A stretch of 64,000 bases of DNA, taken from NCBI GenBank assembly GCA_029379385.1, contig CM055607.1, positions 3,720,001-3,784,000 on the forward strand. The letters run 5' to 3'. Positions 24,901-34,659 of the stretch are shown piece after piece. The notes beneath the pieces are model-generated. The model was not told the DNA's origin. It saw only the letters and a list, made by a program, of their open reading frames with translations, and made no database searches. The stretch's first letter is position 1, and the number at the start of each line of letters is the position of its first letter. The translations under genes were made by a program, and so were the position numbers. This stretch comes from Quillaja saponaria. Its lineage: Eukaryota; Streptophyta; Magnoliopsida; Fabales; Quillajaceae.

Positions 24901-25492
24901 TGTACAAGAAGCTAAGTAAATCTACGTAAGTGAGGTGCATCGACTTTTGTTAATGAGCTTGTTTATCAATGTCATACCAATACCTTATATTGGATGTTTT
25001 GCAATCCCCTAAAGGTATAGATATTACAGGTTTTATCACTATCATTGTCATGAAGTTACTGGTTTGAGTTCTATCAACCTCATCAGCCTGTCCTGTTAAA
25101 TATGGCAGGGTGTTAGTATGTGGGTGTTCTCCATTCCTCACTTGACATTTGCATTTTTGTTGCAGTTGGAACGTGTGCAGAAGAGAGTTGCAGATAGGAA
25201 AATGAAAATTCAAGTGACTGATGCTGCTATTCAACTTCTTGGAAGTTTGGGATATGATCCAAATTATGGTGCTAGGCCAGTCAAGCGAGTGATTCAGCAA
25301 AATGTTGAAAATGAACTTGCCAAGGGAATATTGAGAGGAGAATTTAGGGATGAGGACACGGTGTTAATAGACACAGAGGTCACAGCATTTTCTAATGGTC
25401 AGCTTCCCCAACAAAAACTAGTTTTTAAGAGGCTTGAATCTGATTCAGAAACTACTGTCCAAGAGAACCAAGAAGCCTTTTCACAGACTTGA
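18981..25492 (+). CDS. CLPB3: Chloroplast chaperone ClpB3 (APG6, HSP100)
   Basis: Stromal AAA+ disaggregase that pulls proteins out of aggregates, needed for chloroplast development and heat tolerance. Exons: 18981-19223, 19500-19718, 20540-20777, 21026-21221, 21776-21830, 21957-22107, 22355-22663, 23259-23524, 23763-24689, 25166-25492. All are GT-AG and in frame, giving 976 aa. Residues 1 to about 75 form a Ser/basic-rich transit peptide. Clp N-domain repeats follow (about 85-230). AAA domain 1 has Walker A GEPGVGKT at 287-294 and Walker B FIDE ending at 360. The coiled-coil M-domain (about 490-620) marks ClpB rather than ClpC. AAA domain 2 has Walker A GPTGVGKT at 690-697 and Walker B FDE with D762 E763. 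No ClpP-binding loop was noticed. The ATG chosen is the first ATG in frame and opens the transit peptide [13 protein letters not shown] heat-shock element lies upstream. Confidence 0.97.
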
Positions 25493-26380
25493 TGAATTTC
25501 TTGTACTCCTAGTTTCAGGTCTTAAATTTTTGTGGGTACATCGTCGACTTTTGATATTAAAGAGAGCACTCATCTTGTGTATAATTTACTTGCAATACAA
25601 ATTATAGAACGTCAAAAACATGTCTATATTATAAAAATTAGTATATTTTGAAGGTGGCCCATGTATTAATTTCGTACAAAGTTCACATTTTAAAGAATTG
25701 GAGTTATATGTTAAATAAATTAAAAATATCACAAAAGTTAGTACTAATTTCCAATCAAAAATCTAGATTTAATGGGGCCATGCAAAATTTAGACTAATGT
25801 AATGTTTCTTATTATTATTGAAACTTAAGGACTAATTTTATTTGGATGATGGAGAGAAAATGGATAACATATTTAAAATGATTACATATAGTAACGAAAT
25901 GACTCTGTATAAAAATCTCTTTAAATTTTTGTTTTTCTTTAGAGAATTTTTTTATTTGATCAAAAGAAAGATTGTCTACATAATGGAAATAAAATAATCT
26001 TTTATTTTGGATGAATGTGAGATTTCGTCTCATATTTTGATATCAACATCAAATAACCCTAAATATGAACAACAGTAAATTATTTTCTTTCATTTTTACT
26101 TATCTCTCAAATATAAAATTATTATATCATTTTTTTTCCTTTTAATTTTTTTTTTAACATTTTAAGTAAAAAAAAAAAAAAGAGGAAGATATTTTCTTTC
26201 ATTTTTACTTATCTCTCAAACAAAAAATCACCACATCATTTTTTCTCTCTCTAATATTTTTTTTAACATTTTAAGTAAAAATAAGATAATTATCACTATT
26301 TCTCTATTCTCTTATTTCTTCTCAATTTTCTTTCTTTTCTGAGTGGAAAATTAACATCTCCAGAGCGACATCGTACCAAC
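25493..26380. other. ClpB3 3' flank and promoter region of next gene
   Basis: AT-rich spacer with no gene. It includes the probable ClpB3 3' UTR (to about 25600) and a tandem duplication at 26081-26282. Sequence becomes GC-richer after about 26350, which marks the start of the next transcript. Confidence 0.5.
26081..26282 (+). repeat. Tandem duplication, ~109-bp period
   Basis: TATTTTCTTTCATTTTTACT followed by TATCTCTCAAA begins at 26081 and again at 26190. Both copies end in TTTTTTTTAACATTTTAAGTAAAAA. The copies differ mainly in poly-T and poly-A length. The duplication lies just upstream of the transcribed part of the next gene. Confidence 0.85.
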
Positions 26381-26587
26381 GGAGTAATCGTGATCCGTGA
26401 CCACACGAGTTTTCTCCCAATCAATCTGAACCGTACACCTTATTCTTCCCATCTTCAGAAAGCGCGGGTACACAATATTCACTTTCACAAAAGAATCCCA
26501 ACAAAGAGAAGTAGAAAGCAGGAACATTCATCGTAAAGAGTAGCGAGGATAAGCTAACTCAAAGTCCCTTTGCAAGTAAATTTGCCG

Positions 26588-29500
26588 ATGGGTGAGTTTA
26601 TTATCATTCTGAATTCTTCCCTCTAATTGAGCTGTTCCATTTTTGTTATTGGAACTCTAAATTTTTTTCTTTTTGGTAGCTGGGGTGGGAGAACAGGAGT
26701 CCTTTAGAGGGAAGGAGGAGGAGGTTATGGAAGGAATTGCATCAATAGCACTGTTGCCATGTGGGTCTATGTCTGGTCACTTTGTCCAACTTCCCCATTC
26801 TATTTGCTATGGCCTTCACGGCTCTGGTATATATTTTTTTGTCTTCTAAGATAAACATTTAATTTGACAAACTTATTTCTGGTTAACCTTAATCATTTTT
26901 AGTTTAATAAGTAATACTCTGATAATGCAAATGCTCTTCTAAGTTTGTAACTGGGTCTTGTACTTTTATTCCCTCCCCCCCCCCCCCCCCCCCCCCCAAT
27001 TCATCTGTGTCAAGTTTACAACTTTCAACTGCAGTGGTAATACTTAGTTCCAAGATCATAAAACGTGATGTGACATTGAATTTTCAAAACTTTTTTTTTG
27101 GAGCATGTAGTGGGGTATATCTGCAATACAAATTGGTATGTGTGTATCCCTAGGTGTTGATTTTCTCCTTGTTGTAGATTGCTTTCTACTTCTGCTTGTA
27201 TGGCTTTGATAAGTATTTGTCAGATTCTATTATCACTGCATAAATTCAGCCATTTCAAGATGAATATGACATATTTTGACCTTAGTTTGAATGAGGCCTT
27301 TAAGCTTGAATGAAAATTGTGGTTGCAGTGTCTATCAATTTAGTTGAAGGTGAACATTTGTCTATATTAATAGTCTTGAGTTAAGACACACTAATAAAAA
27401 GTTGAGGCCAAAAGGGGCCTAGGATATCAGATTAGTGCACTAGTTACAAGAATGCCATTGGCAATTCAGTTTCTGATTTCTAATTTTTATGTACATAAAG
27501 AGTTTGATATGGGTTTTTATTAAATTATTTGAGTGCCTTCTTATGTGTCCGTATGTGTGAGGAAGGAGAACTAAAGCAAATAGTAGCCATGTGCCCATAG
27601 TATTGATCAAAGTCAACAGGGTAATTGCTAGGATCCGTTAATTTCTTCTTGTAAGAAGGCATTATTTTTCTGGCCTATGAGGGAGTTCCAGCTAGATATG
27701 ATGGGCATTTGTTCACCTTGGTTTTTCTTGAATGCTTTATCTTGATTCTCTGTAAATCATAGCTTTTGTATTCCTAAAGCTTCTCATCAATCAAATGATG
27801 ATTCTTATTATTGTTCTTTCTAATATCATTTTTCATGGTTAAAGAGTTGGCATGTGAAAGGGAGTGCAGCAGGGGTGAGGACTACCGCCTTATCAAACTC
27901 ACAATCACAGACTACAATGTAGGATCTGTTCGATTCTTATGTAAATACTGGTTCATTTCCCTTCGATCATCTTTATTATTGACTGTTACTTGTCCATCAA
28001 GCTTAGTCTTTTATGCTCTTTTTGACATTGTCCAATGGGTTCTGAATTCTGATCTAAAAGAGGAAGAAGGAGCAAACTGTTGTTGTTGAGTGCAAAGGCC
28101 ATGATGCTGCTCGGTTGCACAGCATTGAGCATGCTCATGGGTAAGCCATCCTAGAACAACATTTCGGTTCCAAAGAAATTTGCATTTCCTTGGTTTAGGT
28201 GCTGACCAGGTCATTATGGTCTTCAATCCTAGGTTTTTACAGTAATTTGATGTGCTATCAATCACTTATATGGCTTGCTTGTATAAATCAAGTTTGAACA
28301 AAAGGGAGACATTAAATCTAACTTTGGATAAAATTGCAATTTGCAAACCAAATTCTATGCTTAGAAAATCTTTCGCTTTTCTATCTTAATGATTGTAATT
28401 TTTTTTCATTTCAGCTTTTCTATATTAATATATCAAAATTTCCGTGAGTTATTTTTCACTTATGGACTATATGAAATTTAATTTTCTCTTTACTCTTAAA
28501 TCCTAAACTCTGTTTCCATTTACATTTTACCTTGGAGATGATCATTGTATGTAGATGACAAGTTCCATTTTGTTTGTGTTTGTCTTGTATCTAGTTGGGC
28601 CAAAGTTTTGCGGTGCCCCATTGGATAATTATGACCCAAAAATATAAAGTCAGTTAGCTTTAGGGTTTCAATGAGTTTTTTCGAATCAGGCACTTGTATT
28701 TTCTCGAAGAACATAATAGTGATTTTCGATCTTTTCATTGAGGACGTAGGATAGATTGAGCCAAACCTCGATACATCTTGTATTCTTTCTTCTGCTTGTT
28801 TTCGTTTTTCTGTTTTAGATTTCATCATATTCTCGCTTCTGTTTTAGCACATTTCTTTTTTACTTTATTTCTTGGCAGTTGGGAGAAGGATGTTGTGGGT
28901 ATGATTGAAGAAAAGCATGGGAAGAACAAGATTTTGGTGTCTTTTGAGTGTGAGACACTGAAAGCTGAGAAAGCAGCTGAAGATCATATCAGGCAGTTCA
29001 TGCCCAAATTAGCTGGGCTAGATGCTGTTGGTATGTGACTTAGCATTTTCTTCTGTAATCCCTGTTCTTTTAAGTTACATTGTGAAGCTTCCATCACCCA
29101 GGCGATGGTTTATGCTTGAGTTTTTATAATAACTGCATTATTAATCATATAGTCTCAATTAGTTCATTGTGACTTGGCCCATGCTGCATTTTAAATTAAA
29201 TTCCATGATGAAGCCTTCTATTGGTGTGTGGGTTTTCATTTTCCAAGCATTTGCAGTGGCTATTCATATTAGCAAAAGAGATAATTGCCTGTGTTTAGAT
29301 AAAGGAGAGGGAAGAGGATTATAAACACTATCATGCTTAAAAATCTAGTTCAAGACAATCTTATGTCCTATATAGTACAACAATTCACTTTCACTCAAAG
29401 GAAGCAACAATAATTTAGTGCGTGCATGCAACAAACACCCATATCAATAATTTCTGAAACTACATTGGTATTGTAGAATGTCATTTTCTTTTGGTGCAGT

Positions 29501-30127
29501 TTACCATTTCCAAGTTGAGTAGTGCTATTTGCACATCATTCTTTTATAAATTGAAAATCATTGGTAAAATTGATCTAAACCCCCCAATAACACACAAAAA
29601 GAGTCAAGACTGGTGTTCAAGAGTCATCAGCGGTTTTCGCATGCAAAAGTTGTAAAAGGTGTTGTTTGTATGTGTAGCTTCTTCTTTAAGGAAAAGGCTA
29701 TTGCACAAATCTGGTGCAGAATAATAAAGATATTGGTAATTTTGATTAAATTCTCTTGGTAACAGAAAAGGTTGATAATGAGAATTCTTTTGGTAATGTG
29801 ACTAGTGGGATATTTGTGCACAGTTTGCAACTTGCGTTTGTGCAAATATAACCATTCTTTTCTTTATGAATTTTTAATTGGCATAGTGTATTATGTATGC
29901 ATCAGTTTATGCAAGAAAACATACCATCTACAAATTCGACCCCTTGCAACTTAGAGCTGGCTATGAATTTAAAGGTTCTGTAATGTATAAACATGGTTTC
30001 CTTTCTTTGTGCAATAATAACATATTCAGAATGTCCTTAATCATTTACTTAAGGTTTATATTTTGCAGTCAACATTGGCCGGATGAGAATTTCAGAGTTG
30101 GACTTCAGAGCGGAAGAAGCAGACTGA
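26588..30127 (+). CDS. Conserved plant protein of unknown function, 171 aa
   Basis: Exons: 26588-26591, 26680-26826, 27845-27918, 28061-28140, 28879-29030, 30069-30127, joined in frame to 171 aa. The first coding exon is only ATG plus one base, just before a GTGAGT donor. If that splice is not used, the second Met (codon 18, at 26727) would give 154 aa. The protein has no signal peptide, membrane segment or catalytic motif that I recognise. It is compact and charged, with a cysteine-containing ELACERECSRGEDYRLIKLT block (51-70), TVVVECKGHDAAR (81-93), HGWEKDVV (101-108) and SFECETLKAEKAAEDHIRQF (123-142). I recall close homologues across flowering plants but no assigned function. One acceptor (28060, AAAAG) has a weak pyrimidine tract, so the first residue of that exon is less certain. 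Confidence 0.85.
26975..26997 (+). repeat. 23-base poly(C) tract in intron
   Basis: An uninterrupted run of 23 C (the opposite strand is poly-G), preceded by CCCT, lies in the intron between coding exons 2 and 3 of the 171-aa protein gene. Such a run is rare in this AT-rich sequence. Its exact length may reflect sequencing error. Confidence 0.8.
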
Positions 30128-32270
30128 GTAGAATATATGACTGAAGTTACTGTTAAAGCCATGAAAGTTGAAACTGGTTTAATTAGGCAGGTTCAGGAGA
30201 ATCCTTCCTGTCTTTCTCTCTCTCCTTGTTCTTTTCTTTTCGGGGGGAGGTGGTGGGCTGTTGAAGTGTTGCTCCAATTTTTGTTCACTTTGATGCATTT
30301 ACTATATGCCCGTTTACAATGCCAAGATGGATTACATATGTAGATGCCCTTAACCTTGTAAGCATTTTATCATTACCTGCCTGACAGTTCAAATTTTGGC
30401 AACGATCTGGCAATGTTAAATTTTAGAATCTTTTTTCCTCTTTTAGGAAGAAAGTCTATGACGGTTTTTTAAGTTCCTAGAGACCAAATTCACAACTAGA
30501 TTCTCACGAGGAACGCATGAAATATGTTCCACTTGGGAACATTTTCTGTTCCATCATAAGATACAGTCTCATGTCACGGAGCCAAAAGCAATGGCCAACA
30601 GGAACATTAGAAGGACCTTGTTTACCCCATGTGAGTAATCATGATGACAGTGGCTCAAAGTAATTCAAAGTTTGATAAGGGTGAATATACAGTAGAGCCT
30701 GAGGTGGGGGTGAAGGCTTTCCAAAGTCAAGTACTAGAATAGATTAAAATGTAAAATTTTCGTTTTTGAATGAATTTGAAATAAAACTTTACAGTTAAAG
30801 AGAGGATACACAGGATAACCAGATGGTTATAACATACAAAATTGGTTATTCATCATTAACTGTAAAGTTAAGCTCAAGTTGTCCCAAAATGTGATACTCC
30901 ATTCACCATTACCAAAAAATCTCTCCTTTAAGGGTTGGGGAGAAGGAAGGGGGAATTTCCGTTGGAAAAAAAAAGTAAACAATAAAGCTTGTGCATTCCC
31001 TGCCATGCAAAAGCATGAAGTAGAAAATGTAAGAAAATTTCTAAGCGGCTTACAATTAATGGAAACAAAACACCAATGAATCTAGTTGACAATGAACAAG
31101 TGAATACGAATTATTGCACAAACCAATCTGCGATCCAAGTACATATATCCATTCATAGATGTACATGGTATCATACAGTTCAACCTATTATGTGAAAGAT
31201 TCAAAAGATAATTTGTTAGCGACAGGTTCTAATGGTGGAATATCTGGCTGCCTCGCAGGGACAAGAATGAGAAGTACCAAACTTGAATGTTGATATGAGA
31301 TCATCATGTCTGATTTGAGCTTCCACTAGACAGTTGACTCAACAGCCTATCACTAGAGTGTGTAACCAAACTTTATAATAGCACAATAGAAATCTGTCCA
31401 AAGAAAGTATATTTCTTATTATCATTCTATTTTACATCGCAAAAAGTTGTGCAGCAGCAACTACTCAAGACCTAACAACAGATAGTTAATAAAAGAATAA
31501 TGCTACATGCAAACAACTTTCTCACGCAAAAATAAATTCATGTAAATTATGTGATAAATATCTCTAAAGTGATTGATAAATTTATATCCGAGTTATTTCA
31601 GTAATCTTGATAAGCAGTAGCATAATTATCATCATTAATTCACAAGCAACATCTCCACAAGATAAGGCAAGATAAAATCTAGGAAATATAATTTGAAACT
31701 CAAGTTCACCAAGTGAGGCCAGGAAAAATAATTATAATCCGTCTAAGACAGATGCTCACTATTTGAAACTCAAGTTCACAAGATAAGCTGCACGGTCATT
31801 CAATGCCTCAAAAACACATATTCTACTAGAACAATTTGGTGTATAAAACTTGGATAAAAACAGAGAATACTCATTCATGTTTTAGCCCCCGTGAGAGAAA
31901 TAGGCACCTGTGTCATGCAATATTGCAATGTGTTCATCAAGAAGATATTCAATTATCTATCTTTTGTTTATATTGCAAACCTTTAAAATTCTACCACTGG
32001 GTCACTCTGGAATAAAGATTCTGCTATAACAAAAATGATTTGAATTATAAAACTCATTTACTAGTACACCCCTGGAGAAGGGGAGATTTTAGCCCCTCCA
32101 CTTGAATTTAAAACAAGATTTCACTTAAATAGATATGAAATTCTCTTACACACTGAATGCAGATATGCTTCCATAGAAAAATAATTAGGAAAACCTCTTC
32201 AAAATTAATGTGACCACTAGCTAATGGACATAAGTACTCCAGCCACAATGTTACCTGACTATCACTTCAG
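30128..32270. other. Convergent 3' flanks and spacer
   Basis: Region between two convergent genes: the 171-aa protein gene ending at 30127 (+) and the F-box gene ending at 32274 (-). It should hold both 3' UTRs and polyadenylation sites. There is a perfect 14-base inverted repeat at 30785-30869. No coding signal was seen. Confidence 0.5.
30785..30869. repeat. Inverted repeat with nested stem
   Basis: AACTTTACAGTTAA (30785-30798) and TTAACTGTAAAGTT (30856-30869) are exact reverse complements 57 bases apart. Between them ATAACC-AGAT-GGTTAT forms a second small stem. It could fold as a hairpin in RNA from either strand, or it may be the core of a small foldback element. Confidence 0.75.
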
Positions 32271-32273
32271 ATG

Positions 32274-33020
32274 TTACTCAAACTCAGATGCCTCTTCTGA
32301 ATCAGACAAAGGTAAGAGAGTGCAGATCCCAAGCATGTGTCCATTGAGGCATACATAATACTCAATGCAGTCTTCATAAGCACCCAGCCTGCAACTAGCA
32401 CTCTGTGGAATCATTTTGGCTTGCAGCATACTCCACAACTTCGCCTTGCAATAAGGGCACACTTCTGTTGGATGAAGCTGCGCCGCCTTTTTAATCAGCA
32501 TCTTTCTGACCTTCGACATTGAGAATGACTTGAAAACTCCACGAAAGAATCCTACATCCCCCTCCTCACCTTGGTCAAGATGTTCACAAGGGTCAGACAC
32601 ATATAAAACATCTGTTCTGCATTGCGGCAACAGAAAACTCTTCCCTGATGTTCTCGAAAATCGGGTCCTATGAACAAAGTGACCAGGTATATGAATGCTG
32701 TTGAACAGGCCACTTTTCTTGCATCCTGAGCAGTAGATAAGCAGCATCCCCAGGGCCCTCCAGTTTCCATCTACATTGTGACTTCCACTAGATTGCATAT
32801 CAAGCATCATCTTTGGAGCTCTTGTCCTACAAAATTCTTTCCATAGTACTCTCTTGGCAAGATCATCAAACCATTTGCATACACAGGACAGAGAAGCAAT
32901 CAACTTAGGATTCCAATTCAACTGCTGAAATACCAAGAATATCACAACTTCACTGAGATGTCCTTTAGTGCATTGACAGCTTGATGAGTGTATGCAGCGA
33001 TATTGCTTAGTAATAATCAT
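32274..33020 (-). CDS. EDL1: EID1-like F-box protein (EDL1/EDL2 clade)
   Basis: Probable substrate adaptor of an SCF ubiquitin ligase, related to EID1, which dampens phytochrome A signalling. The coding region is one exon of 248 aa. The chosen start gives MIITKQYRCIHSSSCQCTKG, which matches the conserved N-terminus. An in-frame ATG at 33125 would add 35 residues but is rejected, because a good splice acceptor (CGTGCAG) lies three bases before the chosen ATG. The F-box is at about 22-64 (HLSEVVIFLVFQQLNWNP). The family core follows: WRALGMLLIYCSGC, GHFVHRTRFSRTSGKSF, DVLYVSDPCEHLDQGEEGD. A Cys-rich zinc-finger-like end has CPYC (188-191) and CLNGH (224-228). EDL1 and EDL2 are close paralogues; EDL1 is chosen from the neighbouring gene order. 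The C-terminus is short and acidic (SDSEEASEFE). Confidence 0.88.
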   Translation of the reverse strand: MIITKQYRCIHSSSCQCTKGHLSEVVIFLVFQQLNWNPKLIASLSCVCKWFDDLAKRVLWKEFCRTRAPKMMLDMQSSGSHNVDGNWRALGMLLIYCSGCKKSGLFNSIHIPGHFVHRTRFSRTSGKSFLLPQCRTDVLYVSDPCEHLDQGEEGDVGFFRGVFKSFSMSKVRKMLIKKAAQLHPTEVCPYCKAKLWSMLQAKMIPQSASCRLGAYEDCIEYYVCLNGHMLGICTLLPLSDSEEASEFE

Positions 33021-33023
33021 TTT

Positions 33024-34189
33024 CTGCACGTGGTAAAACCAAAAGAAAGAATGATTGTGAATCCTTCTTGGGCAAATTCTTTTGGTTCTCGGAAAATTGG
33101 CTATGTTCAAGACCAAGTTTGTCAATTAGATTCTTCTCGATTGTCGTTAAACAATGTCAAAAGGGATGAAATTGCAGTAATCTATAAAAACGTTGTCTCA
33201 TAATGATAATAGCATTTTTCAATTTCATAGTTTCTGTTAAACTGACAGACACATCTCAAGCACATTAACACATAAGAATTCACTTGTTCAGATGGCCATT
33301 TACAGAATAAACAATAAGTTGGGTGAACAAGAAGAAGAAAGAAAATTTCTACTATCTAAAATGCACTTGTAAGTCTCCAACTTTCCATATAACTATTATC
33401 CAGTGCGTTGCTACCTTCTCTTATCTTGAATCCAAGAAAAATCAATTCAATCTTCACAAAAGAATAAAGTTCAAAGATTTGCAATTATATAACATCTCAA
33501 CTTGATGCATGAATCATACACATAGAAGGAGGCATACCAAATGAGCAATCATACTTAGACAAAACTTTTAAAGCAAGTCAATATCTAAAGACTGCGGGTG
33601 CGAGACTTAAAATTAATTATTGATCCATAAATAGTGCAGTAATGTTAACTTAGCAGGGATACACAAAATTCCCAGGTTTCCAATAAGATTTAACACTATG
33701 CCATTTTAATGTAACTGAGGCAACTTTGAAATTCTTCAAATTCCAGACATCTGAGTATCTGATGGTTCATAAAGTCGAACTCATACTAACGTGTCACAAG
33801 ACTCACATCATAAAGTAGACAGACCGTTAGTCATAACAAAATAGTCAAGGGATATTTTCAATTTCCAATATGCAATCATTCCCAACCACATTACATAACA
33901 TTGTTCTACTCCATTTTGCAATTGCATGTCAAACACTCAGAAAATTTCAGATTCACAAGACCTGAAGATGGCATTCCCATAAAAATGTACAATAAGATTA
34001 ACGTAATTCCTTGATCCAGAGACAAACCCACCTTGACTTGACACTTAATTTTACAAAATCGGCACTGAAAAAGAAAAAATGGCAAAAGCCCTTAACCCAA
34101 ATGTAAAAAACAAACTCAACTCAAACATGGGAACTGAAAATAGACTAGATCCTAACCAACATGAAACAAGAATCCCAATTGTCTCTCAC
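33024..34189 (-). other. Predicted 5' leader intron of EDL gene
   Basis: On the minus strand, donor GAG/GTGAGA at 34189 and acceptor CGTGCAG ending 33024 bracket about 1.17 kb without coding potential. A further acceptor-like TTCATGCAG near 34247 suggests a second leader intron upstream. Inferred from splice motifs and the conserved protein start. Confidence 0.5.
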
Positions 34190-34615
34190 CTCAGCTTACG
34201 GAACCCTCTTTCAGCATAGTCCCGAAACCCTACAAAACCCAGTTCTGCATGAAAGAAAAAAAAAAAAGAACACAGATAAGGGTTTAGTAAAGGATAAAGC
34301 TGCGAAATGGAAAAAGCAAGCTAGATAAATAGAATTGAAAAGCTAACAATTTGCATGCAAGCAAGCAAGCATCGAAAATCTTGGTTGTCAGCAGGGGCAA
34401 TTCTGTCCTGGAAAATACAAAATGCATTAGCAGCAAGAGTGGCAGAGCAAATACAGAGAGAGAATTGGACTGAGAGAAAGAGAGAGACAAAGAGGGGTGG
34501 TAGACTAGTATTTTTTCGTTCCAATACAAGGAGGAGAAAGTTTAATAAATTTCAAGACAAATATAGCGTCACAGTCCTAGTAAAATTCACAAAGCAAGAT
34601 CAAATTATTTTGTGC

Positions 34616-34649
34616 CACGTGTAGTTAAAAACAATTTTAGCCAACGTGG
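34616..34649 (-). promoter_or_regulatory. ABRE/G-box pair upstream of EDL gene
   Basis: Read on the minus strand, ACACGTGGC (34623-34615) is the classical ABA-responsive element and G-box core. A second ACGT site, GCCACGTT, lies at 34650-34643. Paired ACGT elements 25-30 bases apart are typical of ABA-responsive promoters. They lie upstream of the likely EDL transcription start (about 34500-34550). Function is inferred. Confidence 0.5.
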
Positions 34650-34659
34650 CGCTGCTTAG

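Noticed and set aside
30137..30343. ORF directly after the stop of the 171-aa gene
   Set aside because: Different frame, no similarity and no splice site to join it; treated as 3' UTR.
33021..33125. In-frame upstream start that would lengthen the F-box protein by 35 residues
   Set aside because: A good splice acceptor lies just before the conserved MIITKQYRC start, and the extra residues do not resemble the family; they are probably intron.
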